From: Hexactinellida sp. DTS-2022
Lineage: Eukaryota > Porifera > Hexactinellida
NCBI GenBank assembly: GCA_028753945.1
Contig: JAPNXP010000011.1
Coordinates: 3,720,001 to 3,784,000 of the forward strand
Direction of reading: 5' to 3'
Length of the DNA: 64,000 bases
Below the pieces are notes generated by a model. That model had not been told where the DNA came from. It did not search any database and worked only from the letters and a program-made list of their open reading frames with translations. This document shows, piece after piece, positions 23,401-35,449 of the stretch; the stretch's first letter is position 1; each line of letters opens with the position of its first letter. Both the position numbers and the translations under genes were made by a program.

Positions 23401-24843
23401 CAATTTATATATGTTGTATGCGAAAATGAGTTTCAGTCCAAATTGAGTCTCATTTTCGTCTAGGCGAGATTGAGTCGTACTTATAGAAAATGTTTAAATA
23501 AATATTATGGGTTGTTAAAAATTCATTATATCCCAGGCAGAATCCAGTTATTTCTTCACTTCTAAATGTGTATACTAGGTAAACAAGTATGCTGAATACG
23601 AATTTGACACTCACAAATTTCTATTATGTCTATTTGTTGTAGTTATTGACAATATAGATAACAAGTTTGTAAAATATTAGAATTTACATAGAGATTAGAC
23701 GGTTATTTTAAGTAATTGCATATGCTAAATACGAATTTAGAATTAACTACATATGTACTTGCAAATAAGGGCTGTTTGTTGTTAAAGAGACACTTAGTGA
23801 CACTTGTATTTGAGATAAATACTAATTTCTAAGCCACATGCTGTATAGCTTCAGGAGGGAGGAGTCGACCCCACCCTCAAGTCATGGGGAGGGGAGAGAG
23901 AATCTTCTAGTTCCCAATATTTAATCAATGGTAAATCCTGGGGCTACAGTTACAATTCAATTTCTCGCCACGGTTAACCGATTAACCGCCCATGCTGATC
24001 AACACAGTAGAACATTATTTATACTTCATAATTAGTAAGGTTTAGCTTTGCTTTTATTCCTTACTACTGCTACATTTCGTCCTTCAGAAAATATTAAATC
24101 AAGGCTGGATTCGGTTAATCGCCGCTAATACCGGTTAACTGTTACGGATTTTAGTGATCAGTTAACCGATATGTTAATATTACAATTAGAAGTACAAATT
24201 TTTGGATAAAAGTGTTTATTTGCACGCATTTTGTTCAGAATATAATAATTGTTTATCTTATTACCCATAGTAACACGATATATTTTGTGACAACAGTGTA
24301 GAAGTAACCTGAAGTGATAAACTTGTACGTATTAACCAATCCCACCCTTAACTATTGTTTATACAAGGCTGGATTTGTTAACCGGCTGGCTAACCGCTTA
24401 ACTGTTGCTATTAAATATCGGTTAGCGGTTCCAGATTTCATTAACCAGTTAGCCGGTCTGTTGATAATCAGCAGTATTATTTGTAAATTATCTTCAGTAC
24501 ATCTTCGCTAGTCCGAACAGGAGATCCAACGTATATTACAATGGAATTATAAATTAATAATTCTCAGACAATTATTTAGGTAGTATACTAAATATTTAGT
24601 TTGGATTAACAAGGTTAGCATCAAGTTTGATCCAAATTATTGGAATTTCATGTTATAGAGGCCAATAGAAAATGTATTACTTCACTAATCCGAACGAATT
24701 CACTAATCGGAACAGAATTTTTTTAAATCGGAATACTTCTGTTGGGATTAGCGAGGAAATACATTTAAATAATTAAAAATATCTGAATTTTGTTGGAAAA
24801 GATTATCATAAATCCATTTCTCATCACCACAATGACTATGTTT

Positions 24844-24921
24844 GCAGCGTGTACGCAAGATTAGTCCGCATGCATGTACGCTAGCGTGCGTGCATGCGGA
24901 CTAATCTTGCGTACACGCTGC
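24844..24921. repeat. 78-bp near-perfect GC-rich palindrome
   Basis: Arms GCAGCGTGTACGCAAGATTA continuing into GTCCGCATGCATG, complementary on the other side around CGCTAGCG. Only one or two mismatches in about 35 bp. It stands alone in AT-rich DNA. Confidence 0.85.
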
Positions 24922-24978
24922 AACAACTCCACTGTTTCTAACTTGCCCAAATTGCGAAATGTATTAGTTAATGTACTA

Positions 24979-25147
24979 CAGTGGAGCCTCCCATAACGGA
25001 CACTCCAAATAGCGGACAACCTCTAAATAACTGACAACCCTCGTGGCACGGATTTATTTATTTAGCATATGTCTAATAGAAAAGCAACCTCTAAATAACG
25101 GACAACGGTTCCGGTCCCAAGTTGTCCGTTGTTCAGAGGCTCTACTG
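24979..25147. mobile_element. Tc1/mariner-like MITE
   Basis: Ends CAGTGGAGCCTC and complement of GAGGCTCTACTG, flanked by TA. Interior AACGGACA and TTGTCCGTT motifs. Same family as 56650-56750. Confidence 0.75.
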
Positions 25148-26725
25148 TACTTATGTGGTAATACTTTATAAAACTTGAGTCCTACACTGTAGTATAAACA
25201 AAACGAATCATAACTGTAGCCTCAGAATGGTCAACAACCCCACGCTTGGTTCTTAGGAATTTACTACGTATGGAAATGCATAGATTTAAGATTACCATAT
25301 TCTAACAAAATTTGTATAATTTAGTGTTTTATATAGCAATTATGTACATTGATATTATTTAACTAGATAACAGACCGGTTAACTGCTCAATTAAATCTGT
25401 AACAGTTAACCGATATTAGCAGCGATTAAGCGGTCCCGGCTAACCGAATTTAGTCTAGACCTGTGAATTGAGTCTAGTCTGTATGTCCAAATTAAAATAG
25501 GTATCATTTCGCCCCTCATAATATTATTTGGGGTTGCCGTTAATAGACAGCCGGGACCCCGGATCAAAACCTCTTGAATAAGAAGGGTTACGCGATAGCA
25601 AAACAATTATTGAACTACCAGAATTACAACTGGTGGATAACCTTATCCTCAAGATTGCACTATTGTTAGCCCGCCTATGGTCTCTCGGGCTACCAAATCC
25701 GGCAGTGCTTAAGCAGACCACAATAATCTATATATTAAAAGTACAATAGTTCTTTGTGAGTGTGTGCGTGTTTGCCCGGATTACATTAAAGTAATTCGGA
25801 GATAAAAAACGCATCTCTGTTTGAGATAAATACTAACTAGGGGCCTGCATTTGTCCGACTCCGTATGTCGGCATTGTCCAAAATTCCAAATATCAAATGT
25901 TTAGAATTTTCCGACTTCTTTGTCTCTATGTTTTATGCGGGCATTTCTCCGACTGTTTAGTAATTATCGTAATGTGAGTATTCAATAACAGTTGTAATTT
26001 ATTTATGTTTTCACTCAACACAATATTTGTTGATAGTATATCTACTTTTCAGACATTGTGTTTAATTTAAACATGATATATTGGCTAATAATAGAATACG
26101 TATTAATAAATATATTAATGCTATTTAGTAATGGATATTTAAATTAACATGGATTTACTTTGGCTCAATATAAATAAAATCGCTGTTCAAAATATAGAAC
26201 ATCTGAAGGTCACAAGTTGTTTGTATCCAAAAGAAAGATAATCAATATACTAAGGCTTGTGCTCTTTTTCGTAAGAGATGCAATTACGTCCACAGCTAAG
26301 CTCAGTCAAGAATGTAATCATATTAGTTACTTTTCACAGTCAATATGTGTTACTGTGCTATTTTTTTTCAGTCGTTAAATAGCACCTTTTTTATAGAAAG
26401 TGCTCCTGAATTAACATTTAACAAGGCCTCTTAGTGTGTAAGAGGTTTTCTGTTGAGCACATTAGGGTCGCTGGCTATACTTACTCCTACGCACTTGACA
26501 CCCACTATAGTTAGGGCTGACTTCGCACCCGTCTAAATATAATATGAATTTACTTATACAGCGATCATCGGCGTTTGTATTAAAAAACCTGGCTAGTCTC
26601 CGATTGTTTTTTTATAATGAAGCTTCTAAATAATTAATAAATATCAATTATATTAATATGATTACAAATTACAATACACATTTGTATGTATGTTTGAAGG
26701 TACGAGGAACGAAATTACTTTTCAG

Positions 26726-26850
26726 ACCCTGTAGACATGCAAATTGGTGTAGATTGCCGCATTAAATTTAAAGAACTTGGATTAACATGTCCTATTTGTC
26801 ATTCACCAATTCAGAGCAGTTTGAAAATATATCATTTAGAAGTTCCTTAA
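26726..26850 (+). pseudogene. Relic of a C-terminal RING-finger exon
   Basis: After an acceptor-like ttttcag the DNA encodes PCRHANWC in one frame. After a one-base shift it encodes FKELGLTCPICHSPIQSSLK, followed by a short tail and a TAA stop. The C-H-C and CPxC spacing is that of the second half of a RING finger, and the stop soon after suggests a protein with a terminal RING. The frameshift and the missing first half mark it as a relic. It does not look like the RNF213 RING, whose protein continues for over 1000 residues. It may be a fragment carried by a transposon. Confidence 0.5.
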
Positions 26851-28739
26851 TTCACACACCGACCTTGAGTTTGAGATTTTCTGATTAATTCCCTATCCCA
26901 TTCTGAATGGACTGGGATTAATCTTAAAATCTTAAAAACTCTAATTCCCTAGGGATTTGGCCCCATCTCTGGTTGCATATTATAACAATTGTTATTTTTA
27001 GACTATTTTTCCAATATTGAGAAAGTAGTCTGAAAAATGTCAACATCTTAGATTCGGAGAATTCCCACATACGAAGTTTGGCGTAGTCTCAGAATGGGAT
27101 TAGTAGGGCCCATAGGTTAGTCCATTACGGTGACATTGTGAGATCAATGCCCACTGGTGATTCAATTGACAAATTTTTGTATGGCCATTACCCTACCAAC
27201 CATACCAGAGCCTACGCCTTTGTATTGTTAATTATAGATGCACATTTAAACACATTTACTACATAAATAGAACGTAATTACTCATTTACTCGCTACACAT
27301 TCTCAACTTAGTGCTATTGATAAGCTGATTTAACAGCAAGACCAGCTATTAAACCAACTAACAACACAACCAGCTTATCAATAAACTCAACATTCATTTG
27401 AGTATGTGTCGCGATTAATTATGTTCTGTTTATGGTGAATGTATTGAAAATTATATGAATTCAAGATTAAACTGGTGGCTTGAGTGAAATGTTTTGAATT
27501 CGCGAGTGATTAGGATAAATATTTATTACGTGCCTATAATCTCGTTCGCTTTTGCTAGGGAATACTTAACTATTCCACTAAATTTATTATAATGCATAAT
27601 TTACACTTTACCACGCAATATACGTAATTAACTTACAAAAGGACTCGTATTCATTTTGTCAAGTCTTCAATATTGATCTATATACGTAACTATATGATAC
27701 TTGTTTGCTTACTTGCTTATAATTTAAAATCTCAATCTTATTCTTAGTCATTAATTCCCCAACTTTAACAACAAACAGCCCTTATTTGCAAGTACATATG
27801 TAGTTAATTCTAAATTCGTATTTAGCATATGCAATTACTTAAAATAACCGTCTAATCTCTATGTAAATTCTAATATTTTACAAACTTGTTACCTATATTG
27901 TCAATAACTACAACAAATAGACATAATAGAAATTTGTGAGTGTCAAATTCGTATACAGCATACTTGTTTACCTAGTATACACATTTAGAAGTGAAGAAAT
28001 AACTGGATTCGGCCTGGGATATAATGAATTTTTAACAACCCATAATATTTATTTAAACATTTTCTATCAGTATGACTCAATCTCGCCTAGACGAAAATGA
28101 GACTCAATTTGGACTAGTCAAAAATGAGTCCCAATTTGGACTAGTCCAAAATGAGACTCAATTTGGACTGAAACTCAATTTCGCCTGCGACATATACATT
28201 CGATAGAAAATTTAATTCTACACCTTTTTACAGTGCACGAATTTTCAAATTGGGCTTAGTTTCTGCCATAATTGAGTTGTCAATTTCCTTTGTTTACTAA
28301 CAATTCAGTTCAATTGAAAGTTTTAAATAAAATTCTATAGTTTCAACTTTTGATATTAATATTGATTCAATTTGTGAAGATCGAGTAGGCTGAAAATTTG
28401 TTACAGGGGTAATTTTGTACTGCGACAACGATCTATTGGTTTTTGAAACAAAATAACTGGATTATGACGTCACAGTTTCGAAAAACAGATATTTTGTACT
28501 AGCTTCCCAATTTTGCTGCGATCTGTAGAAAATTCAAAGCATTAGACGTACACTAAATTTCTACACCTGATAGTAGTTCACGAATACCCATTTTCTTCTG
28601 ATTGTGACACAGTTAATTAATTAGTCCCTACACTAATTAACCATAAATAGTGCATCGTACCAACACAGGTATAGCAAAGTGCAAGTGTCTGTGTGTGTTT
28701 CCGAAATTGCATACTAGTTAATCCAGTTTGGCTTCCATC

Positions 28740-29040
28740 AGTTGATTTCTATTCGTGATGTATTTAGCTTACGTCAATCACATAAGTATGCATAATATTA
28801 CTATCATTCAATCTGATTTGTTTGGTTAACAAGAATGCGCTTTCTCTAATGCATTATTTATTTATTACACCTATATTTATTGGCTTCTATGATAAGACTA
28901 TCAATGGATTACGTAATTTCTAACCTAGGATTTCCACTAGAAATGAAATTAAGTTAAGTAATCTAGGATTTTGGTTCTGCCTAAACGATGAGATTTATTA
29001 TGTTAATTATTGCTAGCAATTAAATTAAATAGTTCACTAA
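28740..29040 (+). repeat. Dispersed repeat, copy 1 of a direct pair
   Basis: Shares TCTGATTTGTTTGGTTAACA and TACGTAATTTCTAACCTAGG with 30815-31060, in the same orientation. The two copies bracket the candidate minus-strand gene at 29867-30710. Confidence 0.65.
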
Positions 29041-29109
29041 CCCAGCTCCTGCAAAAAGAATTGTTTATTGAGATGTAAACCTAGCAAGCGAAGCGCGCTA
29101 GTATAAGAT

Positions 29110-29560
29110 AAATACAAACTTCCCATTCATCAATTGTTCCTTATGGCGCGTAACACCTTTGTAATTAGACTTAACACCTTGAAGTGATGATGACATCCTT
29201 AAAAATGTGTTTTACAATTATTGAACTCGATATTTCAAAAATGTTGGTGGCTTTGGGTGAACACCCAAAATACACAAAAAATACTGACTCTTCACCATTA
29301 TTTTAACACTCAAACAAAAATATCTATGAAATTAAGTTGGTTAGAACGAAACTCCAACGTACTTAGAGTCGTTATTTTCTGAAACACCATTCTGGAATGG
29401 TTTAGCACCTTTAATGTGATGATGACATGACAAAAAATGGAAATCCCAGCTGTTCCCACAGCATGTTATTTTGGAGGCACTATCAATTAACCAACTAGCA
29501 AAATATAGGCTTCCAAAGCAGCATGCTGTCGACACAGCTGTAATTTTGTGTGTGTTATCT
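29110..29560 (-). repeat. Inverse partial copy of the 1.2-kb unit
   Basis: Includes a decayed foldback (ATCCCAGCTGTTCCCACAGC, AATTAACCAACTAGCAAAAT) and AAGTGATGATGACAT. Same family as 1-4400. Confidence 0.6.
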
Positions 29561-29866
29561 TATGCAAGAACTAAGTATAAATTTGAATAAGGTAGTATCG
29601 CATTAGTATACAATTACAAATAGAATAGTATGTTTATTTTTATCCAAGCTGTGGGGATATGATAATTTCAGGGGGGCTGAGTCTTATTCGTTATGAGAAC
29701 CCTATGTATATTCCACAGAGTTTATTTGGATAGTAAGAATTTCAGGGCCCCAAAAATTATCCAGGGGCTCAGCCCCATACTATATAGCCCCCCATTGGCT
29801 ACTGGCCTGTTTCTAAGTATGAAAAACTTACGAATCCCCTTACTTTATCTATTAAATTAGACTCAC

Positions 29867-29961
29867 ATTTTGTTTCTTCCCTCTCCCCTTCTGGGGGAGG
29901 GGATCTTTCCCGATGGCGGTGACCTTGTTGATGGTCTTGGAGGCAGTAGCGGTCGTTGTCT
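29867..29961 (-). CDS. Candidate minus-strand exon c
   Basis: Acceptor taaag, two bases completing the previous codon, then 31 codons and donor gtgagt. Encodes a basic, Thr/Lys/Pro-rich stretch: TATASKTINKVTAIGKDPLP followed by QKGRGKKQN. The phase matches exon b. The GC-rich block stands out from its surroundings. Function unknown; a lysine-rich tail of this kind could be nucleic-acid binding, but that is a guess. Confidence 0.4.
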
Positions 29962-30202
29962 CTTTAAATGTATAAAAACAAATATATCAAGACTGACAAA
30001 GAATAACCAACACATAACTAACCTTACAAGCTTTTGGGCGTTATGAGTTTTATAAAATTACTTCATAGGAATTATATAAGAAAATCTATCAGTAGAGCAC
30101 ATCAAATACTTTACTAACATATAGATCCGCCTTAATTTCAGTCTATCAAACAAAATAGTATATAAACACTTGAAAAAATGTATTTTAAATACGTAATCTT
30201 AC

Positions 30203-30281
30203 CATCAGAAGTGTGGCCTTTGTCAGCCCGGCTAGTATCCCGGGTAATTCCATGATAACCAGCCGGGTTATTGGCCCCCCT
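30203..30281 (-). CDS. Candidate minus-strand exon b
   Basis: 79 bases on the minus strand, donor gtaaga, acceptor AG after gcggag with a poor pyrimidine tract. In phase with exon a it reads GANNPAGYHGITRDTSRADK, then GHTSDG, and leaves one base. GC-rich within AT-rich flanks. The acceptor is the weak point; an AG five bases upstream would change the frame. Confidence 0.38.
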
Positions 30282-30568
30282 CTCCGCTTTTTATTTTGAT
30301 GCATTCTAATTGCATAAAACTATATACAGTACAGTGTATTACTAGTTCAAAAATATTTATGTCCAAAAGCAACAAATACGAATAGAATCACAAACTTAAG
30401 TGTTATTATATGTTCAGTCCCTTAGGGTAACATCCGAAAATAATATTCTTTTAGTAACTCGATAATTCCTTCACAAAGGGGAACTCAGCAAGTTCAAACC
30501 ATCAGGCTATGCACCAAGAAATACTGTAGAACATAATCTTTTACAATTTCATTATGAAACTAACTTAC

Positions 30569-30710
30569 ATATCTCGGCGCATGCCTTTCCATATGTATCT
30601 CTACTGAACGGAATGAAGAGTAGTGTGAATCCGGGATGACGACTTGGTCTTCGAATCTTGAAAAATTTATCCAACTTGTTTTGAGATGAACTTTCAAATA
30701 TTTTTTGCAC
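30569..30710 (-). CDS. Candidate minus-strand exon a of an unrecognised gene
   Basis: Reading on the minus strand, acceptor gtggcag is followed by one base, then 47 codons, then a consensus donor gtaagt. The product contains CKKYLKVHLKTSWINFSRF and HYSSFRSVEIHMERHAPRY. Third positions include many C/G, unlike the AT-rich surroundings and like the certain exons at 61-63 kb. It is too short to stand out as a long reading frame. It joins in phase 0 to the candidate exon at 30203-30281. No domain recognised. An upstream exon (at higher coordinates) is required and was not found. Confidence 0.45.
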
Positions 30711-30814
30711 CTGCCACTTTACTCTCTAAGGATAAAATTTATGAATCATTGAAACTATAATAAGTAGAAAGTTATTAGTTATAATGTGTCCTATTATTTT
30801 TTACACTATGTGGT

Positions 30815-31060
30815 TGATCTGATTTGTTTGGTTAACAAGAATGCACTAGACTAGAGTTGTTAAATTCTCTGATGCATTGTTTATTTATTACACCGATGTT
30901 AGCTTCCAATAATAAGACTATGAGTAGAATTACGTAATTTCTAACCTAGGATTTAGGTTATGTCTAATGATGGGATTTATTATGTTCATTATTGCCATCA
31001 ATTAAATAAATAATTTACTAACCTAAGGATTCAGCTCCTGGAACATAAACTGTTTATGGT
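30815..31060 (+). repeat. Dispersed repeat, copy 2 of a direct pair
   Basis: Direct copy of 28740-29040, with GATTTGTTTGGTTAACAAGA and the same order of motifs to CAGCTCCTG. It differs by small indels. Confidence 0.65.
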
Positions 31061-31319
31061 GAGATGTATAATGTTTATTGTTATTATACTATCAATTAAA
31101 TCAAAATTTCACAACCCTACATTTAACTTCTGCATAATAATGCTTAAATCCAGGGCTAGTTTATTACTTTGCAATACAATTTACTGAAATAATGCATTAG
31201 GTATAATTTGGTGTCAATTGCGTATTTGCGTATAACAGGTTTCAATTTATTTGAGGAACAAGCAAAGCTTTTAATATAGCTGAAATGAGCTACCCTCAAT
31301 AATTAAAGAGCCATTAATT

Positions 31320-31990
31320 ATCTAATATTTAAAAATCCAAATTTCAGCTGTGGCGACAGCATGTTCCTTTGGAGGCACTATCTTTTGGTGGTTTTGCAAC
31401 TCAATTGTGACACAAACAAAACCCTAATTTATTATTCGTGCAAGATGTATTGTTTCTGTTGTGACATTAAATAGGTGCAAAAATGTGTCCAATAAATGTA
31501 ATCAAAAATCGGACACATTTTTACACCTGTTAAAAAGAAATCGTGACCCCAGGTGCACATCTGTAACCCATGAGACACATGTCCTGAAAATTTCAGTTCT
31601 TAGTTAATAAAACTCTGTTCTGTGGAGAGGATATGGAATAATAATAATAATGATAATAAAAATCCAAATTGCAGCTGTGCCGACACATGTTCCTTTGGAG
31701 GCACTATGTTTGGTGGTTGGTTAATTGATAGTGCCTCCAAAGGAAAATGATGACAACACAGCGTCAATTTTGGATTTTATCGCCATGTTATCATCGCCTC
31801 AAGGTGTTTAGACATATTATCAAGTTGTCACGAGCCAAAGGAACGATTGGTAATTTGAAGTTTGTCTCTATCTTAAACCATCTTGAGTTTTTGCCATTCA
31901 TTAAATATGTAAAGATAATAAATATTATAAATAGTAAATTATTTTAGCAATGTTATCCACGGTCAGTTGAGTTAAGTAAACAAATTCCTG
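31320..31990 (+). repeat. Partial copies of the 1.2-kb unit
   Basis: Two joined fragments: a foldback piece (31326-31400), the GTGACCCCAGGTGCACATCT end (31540), then a full foldback (31662-31780) with TTGGTGGTTGG at its centre. Confidence 0.65.
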
Positions 31991-32149
31991 ATTAATTAGC
32001 ATTTATATGTTATAAGATGTAAGCAAGTATACAGATTATGAATTTAATTAATGTTTTCACATTTCTAAAATGGAAATTTGCTGTTGTTATTTACAAATTG
32101 TTAAACAAATGAGTTAAATTAGTAGTTCAATAGTTCAATTAAATCTGGG

Positions 32150-32335
32150 CATAACTTCCGAATGTTATACCAGGTAAACAAGTATGCTAACATGAATATG
32201 GCATTTGAAAATTTAGAAATTCTTATTTTTAATTGTTGTTGGTAAGGCTTGACTTATTTTTAAAGGCAAGACCGTTTAGCGATTAACTAATCTGTTGCGA
32301 AGCTACCGAGCCCGAAGGGTACGTTAATATACATA
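32150..32335 (+). mobile_element. Helentron-like relic
   Basis: One decayed internal unit (CAGGTAAACAAGTATGCTAA, TTGTTGTTGG), then GTTGCGAAGCTACCGAGCCC and GAAGGGTACG, a diverged form of the family 3' end. Both parts are diverged. Confidence 0.5.
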
Positions 32336-32721
32336 ATTTAGTAATTTATTAGCAGTGGCGTTCTCAACTTCTCATGGGGGGAATCCGGGGCAAAAGCTCC
32401 GCGTAAACGCTTCTGTCCCGGTCCCAAGACGGGTTGTTAGCATAATTGCACGGGGCATGACCAGGATTTATAATAAAGGCCTCCACCCAAAGCTGGCCAG
32501 ATCCTTCGAGCTCCCCAGTTTAATAGTATAAAGGAGTCATTTTCAGGCTTAACAAAGTCAATCTAGTAGTCGGCACAGTAAATAATATACGCAGTGGTGA
32601 AACAATGCCACACTACATAGTTGTCGACACATTGAAAATTCTATTTAATTTAGTTAAATGTGCAATCATGTTATAATTTTTTTTCTTAAATCACTAATTA
32701 TAAATTCATGTTATTTTATAG

Positions 32722-32819
32722 CTCCTTGGAGATACTCCAGACTTCACAACGCTTAAAGTTATCAACTCAATTCTAACTATAATATCTAATTGTTTCAAGA
32801 AAATCAACAAAGAACGGAG
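32722..32819 (+). CDS. RNF213: RNF213-like exon 1 of those visible
   Basis: Acceptor ttttatag, donor gtaaga. Starts in phase 0, ends with two bases of a codon. Translates as LLGDTPDFTTLKVINSIL followed by a Cys-Phe-Lys-Lys helix. It corresponds to the segment just C-terminal to the RING in vertebrate RNF213. The AG donor pairs with the first base of the next exon to restore Ser. An upstream exon must exist. Confidence 0.75.
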
Positions 32820-32877
32820 GTAAGATGTTAAAAATCTATTTGGATTCATATAATTTTAATTATATATTTGTTTGCAG

Positions 32878-33147
32878 CTCTTCTGCCCTTCTAAAAGAAA
32901 AGTTCAAGGATTGCGCTACGAGCTTCTTTATAAGTATTCTGATCAATTTAACATTCAAGTACCTAGAATTTAATGAAGAGACAAATTCTGATCTCATTCG
33001 TTTATTGATGGGGTTTGCAACAATGGATGAAGGAAGTATTTGTCAATTGTTAAATGAGAAAGCGACTGTAAACCTATTCACTAAAGATGGACTTGATCCT
33101 TCCCCAGGATTCAGGACCTTTCTATTACAAATCTTAATCAAGCACAG
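32878..33147 (+). CDS. RNF213: RNF213-like exon 2
   Basis: Acceptor tttgcag, donor gtaact; takes one base and ends with two. Encodes about 90 residues including KEKFKDCATSFFISIL and LDPSPGFRTFLLQILIKHR. This resembles the helical stretch following the RING in vertebrate RNF213, with a conserved 'FF-hydrophobic' pattern and a leucine-rich end. The preceding intron is only 58 bp. Confidence 0.85.
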
Positions 33148-33179
33148 GTAACTATTAAACTGAATTTATTGAGTACTTA

Positions 33180-33640
33180 ATATATAAAAATCAAAAATTG
33201 CAGCTGTGCCGACACATGTTATTTTCGAGGCACTATATTTTGGTGGTTGGTTAATTTATAGTGCCTCCAAAAGAAAATACTGTCTGCACAGTTGCAATTT
33301 TGGATTTTTTCGCAATGTCATCATCACTATGAAGGTGTTAAACCACTAAATAAAGGTGTTTCGGTAGGGAACGACCCTTAGAGTGGTGGAAGTTTCCATT
33401 TAGCTCACCTCATTTTAGAGATATTCAAGTTTCAGTAGAATATAATAGATGATGAGTCAGCATTTTTATGTGCGTGTTGGGTGTTCACCCAACACCAACC
33501 AACCCATTCGAATTAGTATATAATTCACAAAATTGTGAAAACTCATTTTTTATACGATGTTATCATCACCTCAATGTGTCAAGACCCATTGTAGAGGTGT
33601 TACGTGGCATAAGGATCAATAAAGTGGTGCCTGACCTCTT
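33180..33640 (+). repeat. Partial copy of the 1.2-kb unit
   Basis: Foldback at 33187-33310, followed by the same order as at 1408 and 2603 (AACGACCCTTAGAGTGGTGG, TTCACCCAACACC). Begins 30 bp after the exon ending at 33147. Confidence 0.7.
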
Positions 33641-33774
33641 TATAACTGCTTCCGCCGGGGCTGAATAGTACGTATTATTTGATTCTCAATGATTATAAAC
33701 TAATTATTAAAGAGGAGTACAGGGGTTATTATTGTCTTCTCCCACCCAAATTCATATATTACTTTATATATATA

Positions 33775-33873
33775 CAGTGGACTCCGCTTAATAGTCACCT
33801 CGGGACCAGTTCGTTTGACCCGATTAAGCGGAGAAATCTATTAACCACTGGTTCTTTTAAGCGGAGTTGACTG
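33775..33873. mobile_element. Tc1/mariner-like MITE, short
   Basis: 99 bp with ends CAGTGGACTCCGCTTAATAG and the complement of AAGCGGAGTTGACTG, flanked by TA on both sides. Confidence 0.8.
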
Positions 33874-34399
33874 TATATAATATGTAAAAATGTTGTAACA
33901 TAAATTTATAAGTTGTCATTCAGAAATTTGTACTCTAGCTACAACAGCTGATCCGTTTGTTCATGAAATATGGTTTCAATATCACAATCTGGCCCATTCA
34001 GTTCTGTGTTTAAGTCATAGACTACTTTAATAAAGGAATATAGGCTGCCAGCTCCTGGAACTTGGGTCAATTGTGTCATAATTATTGATATCTCGTAATC
34101 CGTTAATGCTAGACACAGGAAATGTATATTTATCATATAGGCAGTCATATTTTGGGAGTCCATTGGTCATATTGCATCATCTCAAATATTTGTGGATGTG
34201 AGTTTTGCGGTTTTACACCTTTCCATATATGGTAATAATCTCAAATTATATACTTCAATTAGAGTTAGAAATTAAAAATGGTTATTGTCAAATAGGAAGT
34301 CATATGTAAAGACTCATTTAGTCAATATTGGTTAGCCACCCATGACTGAGCATGAGGAGCATCCACAGATAAAATAATTTCCATGATATACACTTGACA

Positions 34400-34985
34400 T
34401 CTATTTGGGCTCAGGAAGTTTTTCCAGGAGATTGATGGCCATGTGGAATAATGGGGCAAACCCAACCCTCTTTTGTCAAGTTCTTGCAAAAAGACTTCTC
34501 CTTCTCCATGTTCTCCATGTTTATATGCTTAAATCCTGCGAAGAAGACTACTTTATGTTTCAGAGATTCTTAGAATTAAGGAGTAGCTGTGAGTTTTCGA
34601 TACAGGTCTCCTGCATCAGATCTACATCTTGCAATATGATAGTTACAGTACAATATGAGCCTTCCACTCCCACAACCTTTTGGTATTACATTTTATTTCA
34701 GCATCTGATGCAAACGCAGTACCTTGCCTGTAGAGTTAACATTTACATCAATATAAAATTAACCACAGTGTCGCTGCCTGGCTTGTCCGAAAAACTTTTC
34801 TAAGGGATCCTGAGAGAAAACTGCAAGAAGGACAACTCGAAGTGGTGATACGTGGCAAACAACTTCAGTACAAAGGGCCGAGGTGGCTTGTTCACTTAGT
34901 GCATTATCGGTTTGGCCAATTATGTGACCTGCACTAAAGCCTGCTGTTATGATTAGCTTTACTTCACAGAATGTTGACAAAACGT
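34400..34985 (-). pseudogene. DNA transposase relic, C-terminal fragment
   Basis: The minus strand encodes VFSQDPLEKFFGQARQRHCG followed by NFYIDVNV. A 'SQD-lEkFFGq-RqR-ggN' box is typical of the C-terminal part of P-element-like and related transposases. The rest is degraded by stops and frameshifts down to 34400. No ends were identified. The exact superfamily is uncertain. Confidence 0.5.
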
Positions 34986-35449
34986 TGATCTGGTTTGAGG
35001 GCTTTTGAAATCAAAGCTGCAGTTCGTTGTTCTGAAAGTTGCGAGATATCAAATCTCGAATTGACCTCTTCTTGGAAGGATAATTGCTCTTGAATTTCTT
35101 AATATCCTATATGTTGGTGGAGAGATACAGAGGAGTTCTCCAACTAACAATTTCTCCAACTCCTTTTGTAATTGATCCGGACTTCGGAAGTAGCCTTCTT
35201 TGTAGGTCTGGCATACGTCAAAGATTGCTTCTTACAAGATTTGGCTATGCCTTTTAAATCGGTAGGAGGCCCAACTAGCAGCTTTCCACCTTTACTCAGT
35301 GCCCAAACACATTCAAAATGTGATTAACGCACAAATTCGATCTTAAAGGGGGCAATACTTTACCTCATGGGGAGAACACCCTGTGCTTGCGTTTACTTAT
35401 GAATTGCATGTAAAAGTGACTTCTTGTACTAGTATTGGCACTCAGTTTC

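Larger units (their letters stand above)
23425..28110. repeat. ~4.7-kb region framed by a ~370-bp inverted repeat
   Basis: The left arm (23425-23795) and right arm (27765-28110) are near-complementary: CTCATTTTCGTCTAGGCGAG, AAATATTATGGGTTGTTAAA and GCAAATAAGGGCTGTTTGTT on the left, the complement on the right. The interior holds GGTTAACCG-type repeats, a Tc1-like MITE, a GC-rich palindrome and the RING relic, but no transposase. It could be a large non-autonomous element or two inverted copies of a repeat. Confidence 0.6.

Noticed and set aside
26726..26850. RING of the RNF213-like gene
   Set aside because: It ends in a stop shortly after the CPxC pair, is frameshifted, and its residues are unlike the RNF213 RING.
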